Notes: a model not told the origin generated them from the sequence alone. 64,000 nucleotides of DNA from Acidobacteriota bacterium (GCA_019247495.1 JAFAOU010000075.1:1-64000), one strand, 5' to 3'; positions 34,677 through 45,987 are shown, counted from the stretch's first letter. Numbers and translations: made by a program.

Positions 34677-35155
34677 TCGCGACGTTCTTTCTGCTCGCGC
34701 TGCTGCAGATCAAAGTGCCCGATGCCGCGCAGTTCGTCGGCGCGCCGAAAGGGACGCCGCTGTCTGGACCGCAACTCGAGCAACAGACGATGGTCATCTC
34801 GCACGAGCTTCGCTGCCCCGTTTGTCAGGGACTGGCCATCGGCGATTCGCCGTCGATCATGGCGTCCAACATGAAGGCGCAGGTTCGTGAGCTGCTCGAG
34901 CGCGGGTACACCGAGGAGCAGATCCTCAGCTATTTTGAAAAGTCGTACGGACAGTTCGTTCTGCTCAAGCCGAAGTTTCAGGGCGTGAACGCGCTGGTCT
35001 GGATCCTTCCGATCGCCGTCCTCGCCATCGGCTTCGTGCTCGTGGTTTCGAAAGCGAAGAAGCTCGAAGTCGAGCCGGTGCACGCCGCCGCTGAAGAAGA
35101 ACCGGCGGACGATCCGTACCTGGCGCGCGTTCGTGAGATGGTGGAGAAACCATGA
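34673..35155 (+). CDS. ccmH: Cytochrome c maturation protein CcmH (N-terminal type)
   Basis: 160 residues. The redox motif ELRCPVCQGLAIGDS (LRCxxCQ) is at about residue 43-57, followed by helices with MKAQVRELLERGYTEEQIL and a membrane segment near 105-122. It works with CcmG on apocytochrome thiols. The start is ATG 34673; the stop overlaps ccmI (ATGA). Confidence 0.93.
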   Translation: MIATFFLLALLQIKVPDAAQFVGAPKGTPLSGPQLEQQTMVISHELRCPVCQGLAIGDSPSIMASNMKAQVRELLERGYTEEQILSYFEKSYGQFVLLKPKFQGVNALVWILPIAVLAIGFVLVVSKAKKLEVEPVHAAAEEEPADDPYLARVREMVEKP

Positions 35156-36423
35156 CCGATTGGCTCAGCGCCGGCGGGATGATCCTGTCCGGCCTCATCG
35201 TCGGCTTCATGTTCTGGTACGGCATGAAGAGCCGCGCGCCGAAGCCGGAGGTTGAGCGTCTCGACCTCGAAGCGAAACGCGATGTGCTCCTGCAGCAGTT
35301 GCGCGAATTGAAAGAGACCGGCGGCAGCGTCGAAGAACAACGCCGCCTGGAGCGCGAGACCGCGGATGTGCTTCGCGCGCTCGACAAACGCAAATCTCCT
35401 GGGAGCGCGGGCGTCCCGCCCGCCGTCGGGCACGATCCTGCCAAGTCCGGCGGGCGGGACGCCCGCGTTCCCAGCGCCGACATCGCCGCGCTGACCCGCG
35501 CCGCCTCCATCCGCGGTTTCATCTGGGGCGCAGCCTCGGTTGCCGTCCTCGGCGGAATCGGCTGGTTCGTCACGGAAAAGGCCACGCCGAAAACGGACAG
35601 CGCTCCGTCTCCGATGGCCTCCGCGCCGCAGTCGCAACAGCCGCAGCAGTCCGATCCCGCGCTGCAACAGATCGAAGCATCGGTCGCGAAATCGCCCGAC
35701 GATCTGGAGATGCGCAATCAGCTCGCCAAGGCCTACCTCGAACGCGAGAATCTGATGGGCGTGTTCGAGCAGACGAAGTACATCCTCGCGCGCACTCCCG
35801 ACGACGCTCGCGCGCTGACGTATCAGGCGCTCGTGCGCATGTCGATGGGCCAGCGCGATCCTGCTGCGGAGATGTTGCGGCACGCCATCAAGTCCGACCC
35901 GCAGCTTCTCGATGCCTACGTCGCCCTGGCGTGGGACGACATCCAGCGCGGAAAGACGGCCGACGCCGAAGCGCAGATCGCCGAAGCCACGCGTCGCCAT
36001 CCCGAGCAGAAGGCGCGCCTCGACGATGTGCTGACCAAGATGAAAGAGCAGGCGAAGAATCCGGCGCCTGCCGCCGTCGCTCCCGCCGCCGCTCCGGCCT
36101 CGGGCCCGTCAGTCCACGTAACGTTGACGCTCGCCGGCGCCGCGCCGTCTCCGAATGCGGTCCTCTTTGTGATCGCCCGCGCCTCCGGCCAAACCGCCGG
36201 TCCGCCCGCCGCGGTGAAGCGGATCGCCAGCCCGACCTTCCCGCTCGACATCGACCTCAGCGCTGCCGACTCGATGATGGGGCAGCCGCTGCCCGCCACT
36301 GTCCGCATCGAAGCCCGCCTCGACTCCGACGGCGACGCGATGACGAAAAATCCGTCCGATCCGCATGCCGTTCAGGACGGTGTGTCGACGAATGGGACGA
36401 AGGTCTCGCTCGCGCTGCAGTAA
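35152..36423 (+). CDS. ccmI: CcmI/CycH-like TPR protein with an in-frame palindromic insert
   Basis: 423 residues. Two membrane segments (about 7-24 and 119-137) bracket a coiled-coil cytoplasmic loop, then TPR repeats (about 160-300: LEMRNQLAKAYLEREN, DDARALTYQALVRMSMGQ, LDAYVALAWDDIQRGKT). A C-terminal beta domain follows (SVHVTLTLAGAAPSPNAVLF), as in CycH. CcmI holds apocytochrome c for haem attachment. Residues about 83-107 (SAGVPPAV...GGRDARVPS) are encoded by a palindromic repeat at 35401-35472, in frame, inside the loop. Confidence 0.9.
   Translation: MTDWLSAGGMILSGLIVGFMFWYGMKSRAPKPEVERLDLEAKRDVLLQQLRELKETGGSVEEQRRLERETADVLRALDKRKSPGSAGVPPAVGHDPAKSGGRDARVPSADIAALTRAASIRGFIWGAASVAVLGGIGWFVTEKATPKTDSAPSPMASAPQSQQPQQSDPALQQIEASVAKSPDDLEMRNQLAKAYLERENLMGVFEQTKYILARTPDDARALTYQALVRMSMGQRDPAAEMLRHAIKSDPQLLDAYVALAWDDIQRGKTADAEAQIAEATRRHPEQKARLDDVLTKMKEQAKNPAPAAVAPAAAPASGPSVHVTLTLAGAAPSPNAVLFVIARASGQTAGPPAAVKRIASPTFPLDIDLSAADSMMGQPLPATVRIEARLDSDGDAMTKNPSDPHAVQDGVSTNGTKVSLALQ
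35401..35472. repeat. Palindromic repeat inside the ccmI coding region
   Basis: The 25-nt left arm (35401-35425, GGGAGCGCGGGCGTCCCGCC...) and right arm (35448-35472) match with one G-T wobble, around a 22-nt loop. It is read in frame within the cytoplasmic loop of CcmI. Confidence 0.9.
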
Positions 36424-36425
36424 GA

Positions 36426-36612
36426 CTGTCATCCTGAGCCGCCGAAGCCGCGTAGCCGCAGGCGGAGCGGCGCAGGACGGTCGAAGGACCCCCAACCTGC
36501 TAACCCGGTGGGGCGGTGGCTCTTGCACGAGGCAAGCACTGAGGGGGTCCTTCGACCGTCCTTCGGCGTTCCGCGCTTCGCGCTCCAACGCCTCCGGCGG
36601 CTCAGGATGACA
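36426..36612. repeat. CTGTCATCCTGAG long palindromic element (copy 4)
   Basis: 187 nt, full-length. It starts 3 nt after the ccmI stop and ends 10 nt before the 3' end of the convergent deoxyhypusine-synthase-like gene. It shares with the other copies GGACGGTCGAAGGACCCCC, a TAACCCGGTGGGGCGG centre and the complementary right half. Confidence 0.93.
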
Positions 36613-36621
36613 AACGTTGCA

Positions 36622-37596
36622 TCACCAACCCATCACGTACGCGAACATCAATGGTGCGACGATCGACGCATCGGACTCGATCACATGACTCGGTGTATCG
36701 ACGCCGAGCTTGCCCCAGGTGATCTTTTCGTTCGGGACGGCGCCTGAATACGAGCCGAAGCTCGTGGTCGAATCGCTGATCTGGCAGAAGTAGCCCCACA
36801 GTGGGACGTTCGTTCGTTGCAGATCCTGGTGGAGCATCGGGACGACGCAGATGGGGAAGTCGCCGGCGATACCGCCGCCGATCTGGAAGAAGCCGATCGT
36901 GCCGGATGCCGAAGTCTTCGTGTAGTAGTCGGCCAGCTCGATCATGTACTCGATGCCGGTGCGGACTGTGTGCACGTTCTTCACGTCGCCGGAGATGCAG
37001 TGACCGGAGTACATGTTGCCGAGGGTCGAGTCTTCCCAGCCGGGAACGAACATCGGGAGGTTCTTGTCGGCGGCGGCGATCATCCACGAATTCTTCGGAT
37101 CGATCTGGTAGTACTCGGCGATCGAGCCATCGCGCAGGATCTCGTACATGCACTCGTGCGGGAAAAGGCGGCGGCCTTCCATGTCCTTCGCTACCCAGTG
37201 TTTCAGCACCGCCGACTCGATGCGCCGCATCGCCTCGCCCTCGGGGATGCAGGTGTCGGTGACGCGGTTCATGTGCCGGTCGAGGAGGGCCTTCTCGTCC
37301 TGCGCGGAGAGGTAGCGGTAGTGCGGGACGCGTTCGTAGTGATCGTGCGCGACGAGGTTGAAGATGTCCTCTTCGAGGTTCGCGCCAGTGCAACAGATCG
37401 CGTGGACCTTGTCGCGGCGGATCATCTCGGCGAGCGAGATTCCGAGCTCCGCCGTCGACATCGCGCCGGCCAGCGTGATCAGCATCTTGTTGCCGCCGTC
37501 GAGGTGCTTGATGTAATCGTCCGCCGCCGCGCGCAGGGCCGCCGCGTTGAAGTGGCGATAGTGATGCTGGATGAACTCCGTGATCGGTCCGGGCAT
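36622..37596 (-). CDS. Deoxyhypusine synthase-like enzyme
   Basis: 324 residues from ATG 37596 (PGPITEFIQHHYRHFNA). The fold motifs are LITLAGAMSTAELGISL, ICCTGANLEEDIFN, the NAD-binding GGGIAGDFPIC and the active-site FGSYSGAVPNEKITWGK, whose Lys corresponds to the catalytic Lys of eukaryotic deoxyhypusine synthase. Bacteria lack eIF5A; bacterial homologues are linked to homospermidine synthesis or other aminobutyl transfers. A polyamine role fits the gamma-glutamyl-amine cluster at 18-22 kb, but this is inference. GGAG lies about 8 nt before the start. Confidence 0.9.
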   Translation of the reverse strand: MPGPITEFIQHHYRHFNAAALRAAADDYIKHLDGGNKMLITLAGAMSTAELGISLAEMIRRDKVHAICCTGANLEEDIFNLVAHDHYERVPHYRYLSAQDEKALLDRHMNRVTDTCIPEGEAMRRIESAVLKHWVAKDMEGRRLFPHECMYEILRDGSIAEYYQIDPKNSWMIAAADKNLPMFVPGWEDSTLGNMYSGHCISGDVKNVHTVRTGIEYMIELADYYTKTSASGTIGFFQIGGGIAGDFPICVVPMLHQDLQRTNVPLWGYFCQISDSTTSFGSYSGAVPNEKITWGKLGVDTPSHVIESDASIVAPLMFAYVMGW

Positions 37597-37633
37597 GGTC
37601 GTCAGCTCCGCAAAAACGCGGCGAAGATTACCA

Positions 37634-38317
37634 TCACCATGCGATGCGGCGGCGGTCGTGGAAGAAGCCGCCGGTCGGTCCGTCGTTCGGCAACGTGGCC
37701 AGCCAGACGATCGTCTCCGCACCTTCTTCGACGCTGCGCGTGGCGTTCCGTCCGCCCATGTCGGTGCGCACCCATCCGGGATCGACGCAGTTCACGCGAG
37801 CGTGCGGCAGCGCATGTGCGAGCATGACCGTGATCGCGTTCAACGTCGCCTTCGAAATCGAGTAGGCGGGCGCGTAGCTGGTCATCGACGAAATCTGTCC
37901 GGCACCCGAGGAGACATTGACGATGCGCGCGGCCTTGCTGCGGCGGAGGAGCGGCGCGACGGATTGCGTGACCAGCAGTGGACCGAGCGCGTTCGTGCGC
38001 AACGTTTTTTCGAACGTTTCCGGCGGTGTATCGAGGATGGTCGTCCTCTCGCCGAGCAGAATCGCCGCGTTGTTGACGACCACGTCGAGTTGGGCGAACT
38101 CGCCCTTGATCCAGGCGGCAAGCTCGCGGATGGACGCGGCATCGGAAGTATCGAGCGCATGCGCGACGGCATCGCCTCCGATTTTCGCTGCCGCGGCGGC
38201 GGCGGACGTTTCGCTGCGGCTCGTCACGATGACGCGGTAGTCGCGCGCGGCGAGTTGTTTCGCTACTTCGAAGCCGATGCCACGGCTCGATCCGGTCACA
38301 AGTGCGACGCTGGTCAT
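37634..38317 (-). CDS. Short-chain dehydrogenase/reductase (SDR)
   Basis: 227 residues from ATG 38317. TGSSRGIG cofactor loop at about residue 8-15, VVNNAAIL, catalytic Ser in VSSGAG, YSISKA with Tyr and Lys, PGWVRTDMGG. An Arg after strand 2 (VTSRSE) suggests NADP(H) preference. GGAG precedes the ATG. The gene is divergent from the M28-PDZ gene and 37 nt upstream of the deoxyhypusine-synthase-like gene. Confidence 0.9.
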   Translation of the reverse strand: MTSVALVTGSSRGIGFEVAKQLAARDYRVIVTSRSETSAAAAAAKIGGDAVAHALDTSDAASIRELAAWIKGEFAQLDVVVNNAAILLGERTTILDTPPETFEKTLRTNALGPLLVTQSVAPLLRRSKAARIVNVSSGAGQISSMTSYAPAYSISKATLNAITVMLAHALPHARVNCVDPGWVRTDMGGRNATRSVEEGAETIVWLATLPNDGPTGGFFHDRRRIAW

Positions 38318-38359
38318 ACCGCTCCGCGTGCGACATGCGTGCCGCACATCCATCGCCAT

Positions 38360-38365
38360 TAGAAT
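38360..38365 (+). promoter_or_regulatory. -10 box of the M28-PDZ-propeller gene
   Basis: TAGAAT lies 31 nt before the ATG at 38397, leaving a leader that includes GAAAGG as ribosome binding site. Confidence 0.35.
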
Positions 38366-38396
38366 GAGCGCAACTCGCCGTCCGAAAGGCTCTCAA

Positions 38397-41183
<2,787 letters not shown>

Positions 41184-41197
41184 GTACGCAAAAGCTG

Positions 41198-41256
41198 TTC
41201 ACGCGGAGACGCGGAGACGCGGAGCGAGAGACTAAGACTAGTTCTCGGTCCGCGTT
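41198..41256. repeat. Tandem-octamer element, ACGCGGAG type
   Basis: TTCACGCGGAGACGCGGAGACGCGGAG holds three 8-nt units. The last unit plus GCGAGA pairs imperfectly with TTCTCGGTCCGCGT (41242-41255), which is also the coding end of the convergent 86-residue gene. Confidence 0.75.
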
Positions 41257-41498
41257 GCTTCTTCGAGGCGATCGACGCGGGTTTGTAGGCCTACGAAGCG
41301 GTCTTCCAACGTTTGCAGCGTTTGCTCCATGTAACGGACGCGGCGATCGAGCTCGGCGTGGGAGAACTTGATCATCGCCTGCGTGTCGGCGAAGCCGAGG
41401 TCCATGCGCTGCTCGATGGCGTTCGTTTTCCCGTCGATCGCGCTCTCGATCCGCGCGGCATTTGCGTCCAGGAGATGTTTCAGGCTGTCGTCAGTCAT
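41238..41498 (-). CDS. Small coiled-coil protein
   Basis: 86 residues: TDDSLKHLLDANAARIESAI, then a long heptad-patterned helix (FSHAELDRRVRYMEQTLQTL...). No signal or membrane segment. It is probably a short coiled-coil adaptor; no family name is recognised. The ATG is 6 nt after TAGAAT on the minus strand. The last codons lie in a repeat-derived hairpin. Confidence 0.6.
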   Translation of the reverse strand: MTDDSLKHLLDANAARIESAIDGKTNAIEQRMDLGFADTQAMIKFSHAELDRRVRYMEQTLQTLEDRFVGLQTRVDRLEEATRTEN

Positions 41499-41504
41499 CG
41501 CGCC

Positions 41505-41510
41505 ATTCTA
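41505..41510 (-). promoter_or_regulatory. -10 box, leaderless-type, coiled-coil gene
   Basis: TAGAAT on the minus strand, 6 nt before the ATG at 41498. Confidence 0.5.
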
Positions 41511-41514
41511 ATTG

Positions 41515-41988
41515 CTACCCCTTCTTCAGCGTGATGGTCGTGGTTGTGGTCGTGCGTGAGCCGTTGTCGTCGATGCCTTCCACGCGAATGTCGCCATAGA
41601 CGGACGTGAAGAGGGAAGCGTCGGGAACTTCTTTGCGCGGCGCGAAGCGGTAGTGAATCTCACCCTTCGCCTGGACCGCGCTGGCGAAGCCGAGGGACTG
41701 GATCTTCGCGGCATCGTAGGATTCGGTGGCCACAGGGATTCCGCCGGCGGCGAAAACGTTCGCGGTCACACGCTCGATGGTGACGGGATGACCGCCAGTC
41801 TCCTTCACCACGGCGTCGAACGGAAACTCGTAGGTGTTCCCGCCCACATTCATGGCCACGACGGGATTCGGCGTGATGGTGAGTTTGATCGCGCCGCGGC
41901 CCGGCGTGGAAGTGCTTTTGGTCGTGCCGGCGCGGTGAGCGCAAGCGAGCGGCAGCAGGACGAGCGCGATGATTGCGAGATGTTTCAT
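41515..41988 (-). CDS. Periplasmic lipoprotein, probable LEA/WHy-like beta domain
   Basis: 157 residues from ATG 41988. Lipobox LLPLACAH places Cys at residue 14 (approximately). The mature domain is one beta-sandwich (IKLTITPNPVVAMN, PVTIERVTANVFAAGG, GEIHYRFAPRKEVPD, VYGDIRVEGIDDNG) followed by a Thr run. It is downstream of sodC, 2 nt apart, and probably co-transcribed with it. Function unknown; domain assignment is tentative. Confidence 0.65.
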   Translation of the reverse strand: MKHLAIIALVLLPLACAHRAGTTKSTSTPGRGAIKLTITPNPVVAMNVGGNTYEFPFDAVVKETGGHPVTIERVTANVFAAGGIPVATESYDAAKIQSLGFASAVQAKGEIHYRFAPRKEVPDASLFTSVYGDIRVEGIDDNGSRTTTTTTITLKKG

Positions 41989-41990
41989 GG

Positions 41991-42506
41991 CTACATGCTT
42001 CCCATCAATGTGGTGACGCCGCACGCGATGCGCGGTCCGGCGTTGCCGGCCGGCTGCGAGACCAGATCGTCCGGATTGCCGTGCAGGACGACGGCGTGGC
42101 CGACTACGGCGTTCGTGCCGGTGTTGATGGTGATCGAGTGCGTGGTGAAGCGGGCGTGGACTTCGCCCTTGTCGTCGGCGGTGACGTTGCCGAAGTCGCC
42201 GGCGTGATGGGAGACGGCATCAGGCGCGCCGTGAACCATGGTGGTCGGATTGAAGTGCGGACCGGCGTTGGTGCCATTGTTGCCGCAGTCGCCCTTTTCG
42301 TGAACGTGGAATCCGTGGACGCCGGGCGGGACTCCGGTCAGATCGGCGACGACTTCAACGCCGTTGTCTCCGGCGTCCTGAAAGTGAACGGTCCCTTTCG
42401 CTGTCGAGCCGCTCGTGGAGTCGAGCGTGGCCATCGCCATCGGTCCTTTGCTATGTGCGCACGCGGCGAAAACGAGCGCGAACGGGATCACCATTAGTTT
42501 TTTCAT
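41991..42506 (-). CDS. sodC: Cu/Zn superoxide dismutase, lipoprotein form
   Basis: 171 residues from ATG 42506, with GGGAGG 5 nt upstream. Lipobox FAACAH. Copper and zinc ligands are present: GVHGFHVHEKGDC, AGPHFNP, VSHHAGDFGN, VGHAVVLHG. The disulfide pair is in GDC and IACG. It dismutates periplasmic superoxide. A 2-nt gap links it to the downstream lipoprotein. Confidence 0.95.
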   Translation of the reverse strand: MKKLMVIPFALVFAACAHSKGPMAMATLDSTSGSTAKGTVHFQDAGDNGVEVVADLTGVPPGVHGFHVHEKGDCGNNGTNAGPHFNPTTMVHGAPDAVSHHAGDFGNVTADDKGEVHARFTTHSITINTGTNAVVGHAVVLHGNPDDLVSQPAGNAGPRIACGVTTLMGSM

Positions 42507-42561
42507 GTTGCCTCCCTTTGCAAGATCGGGGGATTCTATTGCCAATGCCGTTCCCGGTCCG

Positions 42562-43989
42562 CTACTGCGACCGCTTCGCGATCCACTTGCCCAGCGATCC
42601 GAGCCACCCTTTCGCTACGTCCTGGTAGTACAGCGAGGCGGCTTTCTGCAGCGCGTCGGCGAGCGACGGGTAGGGGGAGACGAGTTGTGCGAGTTGCGAC
42701 ACGGTCACCTTCTTCTTTCGCGCCAGGACGACTGGTTCGATCAAGGTCGACGCGTTTGCGCAGAGCGCGTGCGCGCCGAGAATGCGGCCGCGTTTGTCGC
42801 AGACGAGCTTGAGGAAGCCGGTGGGGGTGCGATCGACGACGGCGCGATCGACGTCCGCCATTTCTACGCGATACGTGCGTACGTTTTCCGCACCATGCTT
42901 CCCGATCGCTTCACGTTCCGTCATCCCGATGTGGCCAACTTCGGGATCGGTGTACAGCCCCCACGGAATGTCGTCGTACGTCACGGCCGAGCGTCCCGGA
43001 AAGAGCATGTTGCGCACGAGTTTCACCGCCTCGTACGCGGCCACGTGCGTGAACTGCATGCCGCCGTGAACGTCGCCGCAGGCCCAGATGCGCGGAACGG
43101 ATGTCTGCAGATACTTGTCGACAGCGATGAATCCGCGATCCGTTTTCACGCCCGCGGCTTCGAGTCCGAGGGTTTCTGTGTTCGCACGTCGTCCGCTGGC
43201 GACGAAGATTTCGTCAACGCGCAGCTCCATCGTTTCGCCGAGCGCGTTCTCGATGCGAACGGCTTTCTTGCTGCCATCGATGCGCACTGACTTCGCCGAC
43301 CAGCCGGTGCGGATGACGATGCCTTCTTCGGTCAGGATCGTCCGAACGCGCGCGATGACGTCCGTATCTTCCTTGTTGATGATCTCGTCGCCCATCTCCA
43401 CGACCACGACCTCGCTGCCGAAGCGTCGGAACATCTGCGCGAACTCGATGCCGATCGCGCCGCCGCCGAGGATGAGCAGCGAAGCGCGGAAGGCGTCCTG
43501 ATTCAGGAAGCTCGCGTGATCGAGAAAGCCATGCTCGGTCAATCCCTCGACCGGCGGAACAGCCGTGCGCGTCCCGGTGGCGATGACGATGTCCTTCGCC
43601 GCGAGCCTCCGTCCATCGACATCGACTTCGTTGCGCGACGCGAGTTTCGCGTTGCCGAAAATCACCTCGATGCCAAGCGCGCGAAACTTCTCGGGATCAT
43701 CGTGATGCTCGATGGCGTGCCGCTGCGCGCGCATCGAATCCATGATCGCCTTCGGCGTGACGCGCACCGTTTGCGGTTCGAGGCCGTACGCATCCGCGTG
43801 CGACATCTGGTGAATGAGCCGCGCCGTAGCCACAAGCGCCTTGGTCGGAACGCATCCCGTCCAAAGGCAATCGCCTCCAAGCTTCTCTCGCTCGATCAGC
43901 GCAACCTTGCGTCCGAGCCGTGCACAGCCGGACGCGGTCACCAGCCCGGCAGTACCGCCGCCGATGACGACGACATCGAAGTTCTCCAT
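42562..43989 (-). CDS. FAD-dependent pyridine nucleotide-disulfide oxidoreductase (MerA/Lpd-like)
   Basis: 475 residues from ATG 43989 (ENFDVVVIGGGTAGLVTA). The redox-active disulfide is GGDCLWTGCVPTKA; NAD(P)-binding LILGGGAIGIEFAQ; second FAD motif PRIWACGDVHGG. The dimerisation domain lacks the catalytic His-Glu pair of dihydrolipoamide dehydrogenase (here SPYPSLADAL), and there is no C-terminal Cys pair as in mercuric reductase. It is of the MerA-like class with unknown electron acceptor. The longer frame upstream is repeat DNA. Confidence 0.88.
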   Translation of the reverse strand: MENFDVVVIGGGTAGLVTASGCARLGRKVALIEREKLGGDCLWTGCVPTKALVATARLIHQMSHADAYGLEPQTVRVTPKAIMDSMRAQRHAIEHHDDPEKFRALGIEVIFGNAKLASRNEVDVDGRRLAAKDIVIATGTRTAVPPVEGLTEHGFLDHASFLNQDAFRASLLILGGGAIGIEFAQMFRRFGSEVVVVEMGDEIINKEDTDVIARVRTILTEEGIVIRTGWSAKSVRIDGSKKAVRIENALGETMELRVDEIFVASGRRANTETLGLEAAGVKTDRGFIAVDKYLQTSVPRIWACGDVHGGMQFTHVAAYEAVKLVRNMLFPGRSAVTYDDIPWGLYTDPEVGHIGMTEREAIGKHGAENVRTYRVEMADVDRAVVDRTPTGFLKLVCDKRGRILGAHALCANASTLIEPVVLARKKKVTVSQLAQLVSPYPSLADALQKAASLYYQDVAKGWLGSLGKWIAKRSQ

Positions 43990-44002
43990 CAAAAACCGAT
44001 TG

Positions 44003-44062
44003 AACCACAGAGACACAGAGGATACTGAGGTTTGACTCTGTGATCTCTGTGCCTCTGTGGTT
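44003..44062. repeat. Tandem-octamer hairpin, CACAGAGA/TCTCTGTG type
   Basis: AACCACAGAGACACAGAGG and CTCTGTGCCTCTGTGGTT pair around a GATACTGAGGTTTGA loop. It covers the first base of the cytochrome gene's stop codon (TAA, 44062-44064) and lies 13 nt upstream of the oxidoreductase gene. Confidence 0.93.
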
Positions 44063-45759
44063 TATTTTTTCGGATCGATTGCCAGCGCTCGGCGACGATC
44101 GGCGACCGCGTCAGCCTCGCGCCCGAGGGCAGCGAACACTTCAGCGCGCAACAGCAACGCGGCGACGAGGTTCGGCCGCAGGTCGATTGCGCGCGTCAAC
44201 GGCGGCAATGCCTCGGGGTCGTGTCCCGTTCGATGGAGCGCCTCCCCATAGTTGAGTTGGAATTCCGGGACCTCGGGGTCGGCCTCCGTCGCCGCACGCA
44301 GATCGGCGATGCCTTCGGCAGTTGATCCTGTTCCCATCAGCGCCGTTCCGCGCCAGCTACGAACGCGAGGATCGGTTACGCCGATTGCTCCGATCGACGC
44401 GAGCGCTGCGGCAAACCGTCGCTGCTGCAACTGTGCGGCAATGAGATCGAGGCGTGGCACGATCGACGGCGTTGCATCGAGATGCTTGCTGAGGAAGTCC
44501 GCGGCATCGGGATCGAGCGGCGTCGCGCGCAGGATTGCCACAGCCTTGTACACCGCGCCTAACGTCCCCTCGGGTGCCGTAGCGCGATCGAGAAACTCGA
44601 CGCGATCGATCGTCGATTCATGCTCCGCAAGCGGCGCGGTGAGATTCGCCGGCGGACGGCGCTGAATCTTGTGATCCGTCATCACGACATGCACGACGTC
44701 CTGCGCACGGCGCGACGGCATGTGGCAGCGCACGCAATCGTTCGACGCCGTGTGCCGCTTGTGGCAGCCGAGGCAGGTGGCGACGATGTTGGCGAGCCGC
44801 GGATCTTTCTTCAGCGGCTGGTGCGGATCGTGGCAGGTGCTGCAGGTGATGCCGCCCTTGATGTAGCAAAGGCTCTGGCGCAATCGATACGCGTGATGAT
44901 TGATCTCGAATCGCTGCTCGCGCGGACGTCCCGGCTCGTCGATGTCGACGTGCAGCATGTAGTCCGAAAGCGCCTCGCCGGGGCGGAAGGAAAAGTCGCC
45001 GCGCTCGAACCGCCGCGGACCGATCATCGCCACCGCGGGCTGCAGATGACATTGAAAACAGACCGCGTCGCGCAACGCCGGCGGCAGCCGCGCCGGATTG
45101 ATGATGGCCGCGCGCACCGCAGCGTAGGCCTCGCCGGCCGCGGCCGCGTCCACGTGTTTCGCCCCAGGCCCATGACAACGCTGGCACCCAGTCCCCTCGG
45201 GCATCGCCGCCGGAAACCGCTGCGGCGACCAGTGAGTATCCGCGGCAACGTCTGGATAGGCGTCATGGCAGAATAGACATTCGCGCCGCACCGAGCGCGT
45301 GAGGCCGTCGTGGTCCGCGCGGTCGTATCCCGGTGCCATCCCCCACGCTCTCTCCTGCGAATACCACGCGACCGGCAACTGAAACAGCCCGCCGCTCGGC
45401 GTGCGATACAAATAGACGCGCGACCGATGTCCCGATCCGACGACCCAATCAACCTGCTGCTCGATCTCGTTGATACGGCGTCCACCTCCATCGATCTGCC
45501 ACCGCCGGAAGAGCAGCCGTCCATCCTTCCAAACCATCTCGAACCAGCTCCGCGACGCCTTATGAAAGAACCGAGCGTTGCGAAAATCTTCGATGAGCAC
45601 GTCCGCGCGCGGACGCCGCATCGACTGCGCCATCCCCACGCCCTGATACGACGCGTACTTTGCCTCATGACAACTCGCGCACGCGGAGTCGGCGACGTAG
45701 TCGCTTGCGTGGAGGGCAGGCGCGAGGACTATCGCGAAAATGAGGAGAGAGAGGCGCAC
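44062..45759 (-). CDS. Seven-haem cytochrome c with TPR repeats
   Basis: 565 residues from GTG 45759 (RLSLLIFAIVLAPALHA signal peptide). Seven CxxCH motifs are seen: CASCH, CLFCH, CQRCH, CFQCH, CSTCH, CLGCH, CVRCH. His-rich spacing and HDPHQPLKKD-type segments resemble cytochrome c554/NapC-like multihaem scaffolds. After about residue 400 come TPR-like repeats (VPEFQLNYGEALHRTG, LVAALLLRAEVFAALG). It is probably a periplasmic electron carrier or oxidoreductase; substrate unknown. The gene depends on the ccm cluster for maturation. The farther GTG start at 45843 would place a palindrome in the protein and is rejected. Confidence 0.85.
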   Translation of the reverse strand: MRLSLLIFAIVLAPALHASDYVADSACASCHEAKYASYQGVGMAQSMRRPRADVLIEDFRNARFFHKASRSWFEMVWKDGRLLFRRWQIDGGGRRINEIEQQVDWVVGSGHRSRVYLYRTPSGGLFQLPVAWYSQERAWGMAPGYDRADHDGLTRSVRRECLFCHDAYPDVAADTHWSPQRFPAAMPEGTGCQRCHGPGAKHVDAAAAGEAYAAVRAAIINPARLPPALRDAVCFQCHLQPAVAMIGPRRFERGDFSFRPGEALSDYMLHVDIDEPGRPREQRFEINHHAYRLRQSLCYIKGGITCSTCHDPHQPLKKDPRLANIVATCLGCHKRHTASNDCVRCHMPSRRAQDVVHVVMTDHKIQRRPPANLTAPLAEHESTIDRVEFLDRATAPEGTLGAVYKAVAILRATPLDPDAADFLSKHLDATPSIVPRLDLIAAQLQQRRFAAALASIGAIGVTDPRVRSWRGTALMGTGSTAEGIADLRAATEADPEVPEFQLNYGEALHRTGHDPEALPPLTRAIDLRPNLVAALLLRAEVFAALGREADAVADRRRALAIDPKK

Positions 45760-45812
45760 GATCTCGACGAATGATAGGGCCGTCGCACGGCGAACTCCGA
45801 GTCGCCTCCGAG

Positions 45813-45843
45813 GTGAGGTGGTCACAGTTTGTGACCACCTCAC
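45813..45843. repeat. GTGGTCACA palindrome, copy 1
   Basis: GTGAGGTGGTCACA and TGTGACCACCTCAC are perfect 14-bp arms with a 3-nt spacer, upstream of the cytochrome gene. A closely related palindrome lies inside the ORF6N gene. Confidence 0.85.
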
Positions 45844-45987
45844 TGAGTTGAACCCGCGCCGGATCGCGGCCTTGGAACTTGCGCAGCGCGCGGAGCTGAA
45901 CTACTACCAGTAGAGAGGATTGAGGACTCGCCTCAGGAATGATCGTGGTGCCTGGGAGTTGCGCGGCATCCGAGGTATACCGGTGGC

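Noticed and set aside
42562..43989. Dihydrolipoamide dehydrogenase (lpdA)
   Set aside because: The C-terminal catalytic His-Glu motif is missing and no 2-oxoacid dehydrogenase genes are nearby.
44041..44072. Hairpin followed by TTTATTTTTT as a plus-strand terminator
   Set aside because: No plus-strand gene precedes it; the T-run is the complement of the Lys-Lys-stop end of the minus-strand cytochrome gene.
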